9,657 nt of DNA from Tyzzerella sp. UBA1042 (GTDB lineage Bacteria; Bacillota; Clostridia; Lachnospirales; Anaerotignaceae). The translations under genes and the position numbers were made by a program. The notes under the pieces are model-generated. The model was not told the origin of the DNA. It did no database searches and saw only the letters and a program-made list of their open reading frames with translations. Location: positions 100,462 through 110,118 of the forward strand of contig DCDZ01000016.1 in assembly GCA_002316675.1 (NCBI GenBank), given 5' to 3'. Below are positions 6,053 through 9,657 of this stretch, in pieces. Positions within the stretch are counted from its first letter, which is position 1; each line of letters starts with the position of its first letter.

Positions 6053-6793
6053 ATGTTTTTTCAGAAAAAAAATCAGGCCTTGACCATCGATACGTCACAG
6101 CTTCCAAAGCATATTGCCATTATTATGGATGGAAATGGAAGATGGGCGGCAAAAAGGGCCTTGCCTAGAAAAGCAGGACATAAGGCCGGCGCCGAGGCTT
6201 TTGAACAATTGATTACAGATGCAAGGGACTTGGGGCTAGAGCATATTACGGTTTATGCCTTTTCTACAGAAAATTGGAAACGCTCAGACGAAGAAGTACA
6301 GGCCATCATGGATTTAATGCGTCATTATTTAAAAAACTCTTTTCAGTGGTTTTTGAAAGACAATGTGAAAATGCATATTATCGGGGATATTTCTCGTTTA
6401 GATAAAGACATACAAGAGCAAATTAGAGAAGTGGAAGAAAAATCAAAGGAAAAGAATGGCATGACCGTTCATATTGCTTTAAATTACGGCGGAAGAGACG
6501 AGTTGCGTCGGTCTATACAAAAAATAGCGGAAAAAGCAGTAAACGGTGAAATTGCGCTACAAGAGATTACAGAAGAAACCATTGGCGACTGCCTTGACAC
6601 TGCCGGAGCGCCCGATCCGGAGCTGCTGATTCGTACAAGCGGTGAAAAGCGGATCAGTAATTTTTTATTATGGCAGCTTGCCTATACGGAATTTTATTTT
6701 ACCGATGTATTGTGGCCTGATTTTGGTAAAGACGACCTTTTAAAGGCAATTTATTATTATCAGAATAGAGATCGCCGCTTCGGCGGAAGATGA
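6053..6793 (+). CDS. uppS: Undecaprenyl diphosphate synthase (cis-prenyltransferase)
   Basis: UppS adds isopentenyl units in cis to farnesyl diphosphate to make the C55 lipid that carries peptidoglycan and other wall precursors. In the 246-residue protein the five conserved cis-prenyltransferase regions are visible: IIMDGNGRWA (23-32, catalytic Asp26), VYAFSTENWKR (67-77), NYGGRDE (144-150), RTSGEKRISNFLLWQ (194-208) and YTEFYFTDVLWPDF (211-224, with Glu213). There is no signal peptide, consistent with a cytosolic enzyme that meets the membrane through its hydrophobic product. GGAGG at 6042-6046 lies six bases before the ATG. It is followed by cdsA after 17 bases. The isoprenoid enzyme dxr two genes downstream feeds the same route. 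Confidence 0.97.
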   Translation: MFFQKKNQALTIDTSQLPKHIAIIMDGNGRWAAKRALPRKAGHKAGAEAFEQLITDARDLGLEHITVYAFSTENWKRSDEEVQAIMDLMRHYLKNSFQWFLKDNVKMHIIGDISRLDKDIQEQIREVEEKSKEKNGMTVHIALNYGGRDELRRSIQKIAEKAVNGEIALQEITEETIGDCLDTAGAPDPELLIRTSGEKRISNFLLWQLAYTEFYFTDVLWPDFGKDDLLKAIYYYQNRDRRFGGR

Positions 6794-6797
6794 AATT

Positions 6798-6804
6798 GAG
6801 GTGA
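6798..6804 (+). promoter_or_regulatory. Ribosome binding site supporting the TTG start of cdsA
   Basis: GAGGTGA ends six bases before the TTG at 6811 and starts just after the uppS stop. No ATG lies at a suitable distance, so the site decides the start. Confidence 0.85.
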
Positions 6805-6810
6805 TTTCCA

Positions 6811-7623
6811 TTGAAAACTAGAATCATTTCCGCAGTGGTGCTTTTACCATTTCTGATATTTGTTGTAGTTTCCGGAGGTTTTTGGCTAAAAGGTTGTATT
6901 ACTGTTTTGGGTTTAATTGGTATGCATGAATTTTATCAAGCCTTTTCAAAGCAGAATATGGGGTTGCATATGATTGGCTATATCTTTGCTTTGTTCTATG
7001 GACAGTTTATGGAACAGATTATCAATGGCAACAATTATTTTAACATTTTTGTTTCTCTTTTTCTTGTGGTATTATTGATTTATACCGTTATTTGCCATGA
7101 CAGAACAAATGCGCTGGAAGGAGTGACGGGGTTTTTCGGCTTTTTCTATGTTTTTTTTCTGTTATCCCACATTTATCTCATTCGTGAATTTGCCTATGGA
7201 CAGTATTTGGTATGGCTGGCGTTTATCGCCGCTTTCGGCTGTGACACGGGGGCTTATTTCATCGGTATAAAGTTTGGAAAACATAAATTGATTCCTTCCC
7301 TTAGCCCCAAAAAAACCATAGAGGGAGCCATCGGCGGCATCGCTATGGCAACCTTACTTTCCATAGCCTATGGCTTGTGGATTGGGAAGGTGGTTATATT
7401 TAAGGACGTCAATTTATTGTTATTGTGCGGCTTGGCTGGCTTTTTTGGTTCTTTTTTAGCACAAATCGGCGACTTGGCGGCTTCCGCCATGAAAAGAATC
7501 AATGGTATTAAGGATTTTGGAAAGCTAATCCCTGGCCACGGAGGCGTGTTGGACCGTTTTGACAGTGTTATTTTAACGGCACCTGCCCTATATTACATTA
7601 TGTTCTTCCTGATTAAAAAATAA
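6811..7623 (+). CDS. cdsA: Phosphatidate cytidylyltransferase (CDP-diglyceride synthase)
   Basis: CdsA converts phosphatidic acid and CTP to CDP-diacylglycerol, the precursor of phosphatidylglycerol, cardiolipin and related lipids, in the cytoplasmic membrane. The 270-residue protein is hydrophobic throughout, with roughly eight membrane segments. CDTGAYFIG (144-152) and SPKKTIEGAIGG (165-176) are family blocks. The C-terminal CDP-alcohol signature runs from Ser225 to Asp251, with SAMKR, KDFGKLIPGHGG and DRFD all in place. The start is TTG at 6811: the ribosome binding site points to it, and KTRIISAVVLLP is the usual N-terminal helix of the family. The next in-frame ATG would remove the first membrane segment. 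It sits 17 bases after uppS and 40 before dxr in the same unit. Confidence 0.96.
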   Translation: MKTRIISAVVLLPFLIFVVVSGGFWLKGCITVLGLIGMHEFYQAFSKQNMGLHMIGYIFALFYGQFMEQIINGNNYFNIFVSLFLVVLLIYTVICHDRTNALEGVTGFFGFFYVFFLLSHIYLIREFAYGQYLVWLAFIAAFGCDTGAYFIGIKFGKHKLIPSLSPKKTIEGAIGGIAMATLLSIAYGLWIGKVVIFKDVNLLLLCGLAGFFGSFLAQIGDLAASAMKRINGIKDFGKLIPGHGGVLDRFDSVILTAPALYYIMFFLIKK

Positions 7624-7663
7624 AACCTGCAAGCAGTACAAAAAATTAAAGAGGGAATAAGAA

Positions 7664-8812
7664 ATGAGAGAACTGTCAATTTTGGGTTCCACAGGGTCCA
7701 TCGGAACGCAAGCCCTAGAAGTGGCGGAGCATTTAGGCAACATAAAGATTGCCGCCCTTACGGGGAATCAAAATATTGATTTGCTTGAAAAGCAGGCAAG
7801 AAAATTTCAGCCGTCCATGGTTGCTGTGATGGACGAAAACTATGCAAAAGAATTAAAAACCAGGCTCCACGATACGCAAATAAAGGTTTTGGCCGGCATG
7901 GAGGGGTTGATTGCGGCGGCCACCATAAATTCTGCGGAAACCGTTCTAACCTCAGTGGTGGGCAATGTGGGATTACAGCCTACCTTTGAAGCCATTTCGG
8001 CGGGGAAAAATATTGCTTTGGCAAATAAGGAAACTCTTGTTTCTGCGGGACAATTGGTTATGGATTTGGCTCGAAAAAAAGGTGTTTCCATTTATCCTGT
8101 GGACAGCGAGCATTCTGCAATTTTTCAAGCCCTTCAAGGAAATGAGTGCAACTCCATCCGCCGCATTTTGCTGACAGCCTCCGGTGGGCCGTTTCGGGGC
8201 AAAACAATGGAGGAGCTAATGCACGTTACTCCCTCCGATGCCCTCAAGCATCCAAATTGGTCCATGGGCAGAAAAATTACCATTGACTCGGCTACTCTCA
8301 TGAATAAGGGCTTAGAGGTTATGGAAGCCAAATGGCTTTTTGGTGTAACGGCAGAACAAATTGAGGTTTTGATACATCCTCAAAGCATTGTGCATTCGGC
8401 GGTGGAATACGAGGATGGGGCAATTCTGGCACAAATGGGTGAGCCGGATATGAAGGTGTCCATCCAATATGCATTCACCTATCCCCGGCGCATCAAAAAT
8501 GCTTTCCCCAAAGTAGACTTTACACAAAGAACTGCATTGACCTTTGAAAAGCCGGATATGAAAACCTTCCGCTGTCTGGCACTGGCATACAAGGCACTGC
8601 ATGTTGGGGGGACACTGCCGACGGTTTTAAATGGGGCAAATGAAATTGCCGTTGAAAAATTTTTGGCCGGTAAAATTTCGTTTTTAGAGATACCCGAATT
8701 GATAGAACAAACTATGAATGCATATACTGTGAAGTACGACTATACACTAGAAGATTTATTGGAAGCAGATACATGGGCAAGAGGCTTTGCATCATGTCTG
8801 AATTTCCGATAA
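7664..8812 (+). CDS. dxr: 1-deoxy-D-xylulose 5-phosphate reductoisomerase
   Basis: Dxr (IspC) rearranges and reduces 1-deoxy-D-xylulose 5-phosphate to 2-C-methylerythritol 4-phosphate with NADPH, the committed step of the MEP isoprenoid pathway and the target of fosmidomycin. In the 382-residue protein the NADPH loop is GSTGSIG (8-14). Metal ligands are Asp147 and Glu149 in VDSEHSAIFQ and Glu218 in NKGLEVMEA. Substrate-binding blocks SGGPFRG (173-179), HPNWSMGRKITIDSATL (196-212) and HPQSIVHS (238-245) are intact. The small C-terminal helical domain is present, and the protein ends in WARGFASCLNFR, with no resemblance to a longer tail in another frame. GAGGG at 7651-7655 lies eight bases before the ATG. 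Its presence means the organism makes isoprenoids by the MEP route. rseP follows after 18 bases. Confidence 0.98.
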   Translation: MRELSILGSTGSIGTQALEVAEHLGNIKIAALTGNQNIDLLEKQARKFQPSMVAVMDENYAKELKTRLHDTQIKVLAGMEGLIAAATINSAETVLTSVVGNVGLQPTFEAISAGKNIALANKETLVSAGQLVMDLARKKGVSIYPVDSEHSAIFQALQGNECNSIRRILLTASGGPFRGKTMEELMHVTPSDALKHPNWSMGRKITIDSATLMNKGLEVMEAKWLFGVTAEQIEVLIHPQSIVHSAVEYEDGAILAQMGEPDMKVSIQYAFTYPRRIKNAFPKVDFTQRTALTFEKPDMKTFRCLALAYKALHVGGTLPTVLNGANEIAVEKFLAGKISFLEIPELIEQTMNAYTVKYDYTLEDLLEADTWARGFASCLNFR

Positions 8813-8817
8813 CCGAG

Positions 8818-8823
8818 AGGAGG
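8818..8823 (+). promoter_or_regulatory. Ribosome binding site supporting the TTG start of rseP
   Basis: AGGAGG lies seven bases before TTG at 8831 and shortly after the dxr stop. The reading frame from this TTG yields the expected first membrane segment and zinc motif. Confidence 0.85.
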
Positions 8824-8830
8824 CAGGAGC

Positions 8831-9657
8831 TTGTTCTCCATTATCATTTCAGTTGTTTTAATTGGTATTCTTGTGATTGCCCATGAATATGGGCATTTCA
8901 TCGCCGCAAAAAAAAGCGGTATTTTAGTCGAAGAATTTTCCATCGGCATGGGTGCAAAAATTTTCTCCCGCCAAATTGGCGAAACGGAATTCAGCATTCG
9001 CCTTTTGCCCTTGGGAGGCTTTTGCCGTATGCAGGATGAAGAAGAGGACGGCACGGTAGGCCCAAGATCCTTCATGAATAAATCTGTGTGGATTCGTTTT
9101 ATTGTTATGGCCGCAGGGCCTTTCATGAACTTTCTTTTGGCTTTTCTCATGATTATCGGCCTTACCTCCACCTCTTACACGGCGTTTCCTTTGATCAAAG
9201 AAATTTTGCCGGATACTCCAGCTCAGGAAACAGGATTGCAGCCGGGAGACAGAATTTATAGAATCAATGGACACCGTATCCGTATTTATGATGAGCTGGA
9301 AGCACAGCTTTATAAAAACAAAGGCGAAGATATACGGCTGGATGTTTTAAGAGAGGGCAGAGAATATTCCTATAAGCTTACACCTCAATATGACGCGGCC
9401 CGCAAAGGATATTTAATTGGCTTTTCTCCCGAAATTCAAATTGGCCTGTTTGCGGAAGCTGTTGAGGGCTATGAACGGATTTCTCTGCCGGACACCATGT
9501 ATTATAGCTATTACGCTATGGTGAATTATGTAAAGCTAACGGCGGAAGGCTTGGCCCGGGTATTTACCTTTACGGCGGATAAGGAAGAGTATGGCGGCCC
9601 TATTTCTATTGTAAAAATGGTAGGTGAGAGCTATGAGGCAGGCATGACTGTGGGCCT
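8831..9657 (+). CDS. rseP: Site-2-type zinc metalloprotease RseP/RasP, N-terminal part (3' end outside window)
   Basis: This is an intramembrane zinc protease that cuts transmembrane helices of anti-sigma factors and leftover signal peptides. The frame is open for 275 codons to the right edge. It begins at TTG with a hydrophobic first helix that contains the zinc motif HEYGH (18-22). Further family blocks are RLLPLGGF (57-64), GPFMNFLLAF (96-105, second membrane segment) and a single PDZ domain around PAQETGLQPGDRIYRING (130-147). GGPISIVKMVGE (255-266) comes just before the break. The last catalytic helix with its LDG motif should lie beyond the window, where roughly 60-80 residues are missing. 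The gene is 18 bases after dxr, and the dxr-rseP order is typical. The substrate cannot be told from here. In Gram-positive bacteria the same family is called RasP, YluC or Eep. Confidence 0.95.
   Translation, partial: MFSIIISVVLIGILVIAHEYGHFIAAKKSGILVEEFSIGMGAKIFSRQIGETEFSIRLLPLGGFCRMQDEEEDGTVGPRSFMNKSVWIRFIVMAAGPFMNFLLAFLMIIGLTSTSYTAFPLIKEILPDTPAQETGLQPGDRIYRINGHRIRIYDELEAQLYKNKGEDIRLDVLREGREYSYKLTPQYDAARKGYLIGFSPEIQIGLFAEAVEGYERISLPDTMYYSYYAMVNYVKLTAEGLARVFTFTADKEEYGGPISIVKMVGESYEAGMTVG

Noticed and set aside
8770..8812. Frameshift at the dxr C-terminus, suggested by the unusual ending GFASCLNFR
   Set aside because: The length (382 residues) is normal, all catalytic blocks are intact, the stop is followed at once by the rseP ribosome binding site, and no better tail appears in another frame.
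1..9657. Mobile elements, CRISPR arrays, tRNA or rRNA genes, or a hidden defence-type or other novel gene system
   Set aside because: The whole window is accounted for by ten core genes with short gaps. I saw no direct-repeat arrays, transposase motifs, or cloverleaf sequences in the gaps.

Overview
The window is a run of ten co-oriented (+ strand) housekeeping genes in the order dprA (3' end only), topA, rpsB, tsf, pyrH, frr, uppS, cdsA, dxr, rseP (5' part only). The rpsB-tsf-pyrH-frr-uppS-cdsA-dxr-rseP order is a widely conserved bacterial chromosomal cluster, and dprA-topA just upstream is typical of Firmicutes. Strong AGGAGG-type ribosome binding sites, moderate-to-low GC, TTG starts and the protein signatures suggest a Clostridia-type Firmicute, possibly Lachnospirales-like. 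That placement is inference from sequence style, not from a search.

Layout. Bases 1-386 hold the C-terminal end of the DNA-uptake protein DprA, followed 13 bases later by topA (400-2547). A 188-base gap then carries a good sigma-A-type promoter (extended -10, 17-base spacer) and a leader with two tandem GC-rich hairpins ahead of rpsB (2736-3461). rpsB and tsf (3552-4484) are separated by an 11-bp hairpin with only a short T-run, probably a leaky terminator. After tsf a 212-base gap contains a textbook intrinsic terminator and a perfect TATAAT box with no good -35, ahead of pyrH (4697-5404). pyrH and frr (5432-5989) are closely spaced. Another hairpin with an interrupted T-run lies between frr and uppS (6053-6793). 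uppS, cdsA (6811-7623), dxr (7664-8812) and rseP (8831 to the edge) are tightly packed, and both membrane-protein genes, cdsA and rseP, start with TTG.

How the genes work together. topA sets DNA supercoiling. rpsB, tsf and frr supply the small ribosomal subunit, elongation-factor recycling and ribosome recycling. pyrH makes UDP for RNA, DNA and cell-wall sugar nucleotides. dxr commits carbon to the MEP isoprenoid pathway, and uppS uses isoprenoid units to build the undecaprenyl carrier for cell-wall synthesis. cdsA makes CDP-diacylglycerol for phospholipids, and rseP is an intramembrane protease. The transcription signals suggest three units: (dprA-)topA, rpsB-tsf, and pyrH through rseP.

The content is ordinary core genome. 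I see no mobile elements, CRISPR arrays, tRNA or rRNA genes, or defence-type genes, and no evidence for a new multi-gene system. The items most worth a second look are regulatory: the rpsB leader, the hairpins between genes, and the direct topA-rpsB junction. No gene-free stretch exceeds 300 bases.
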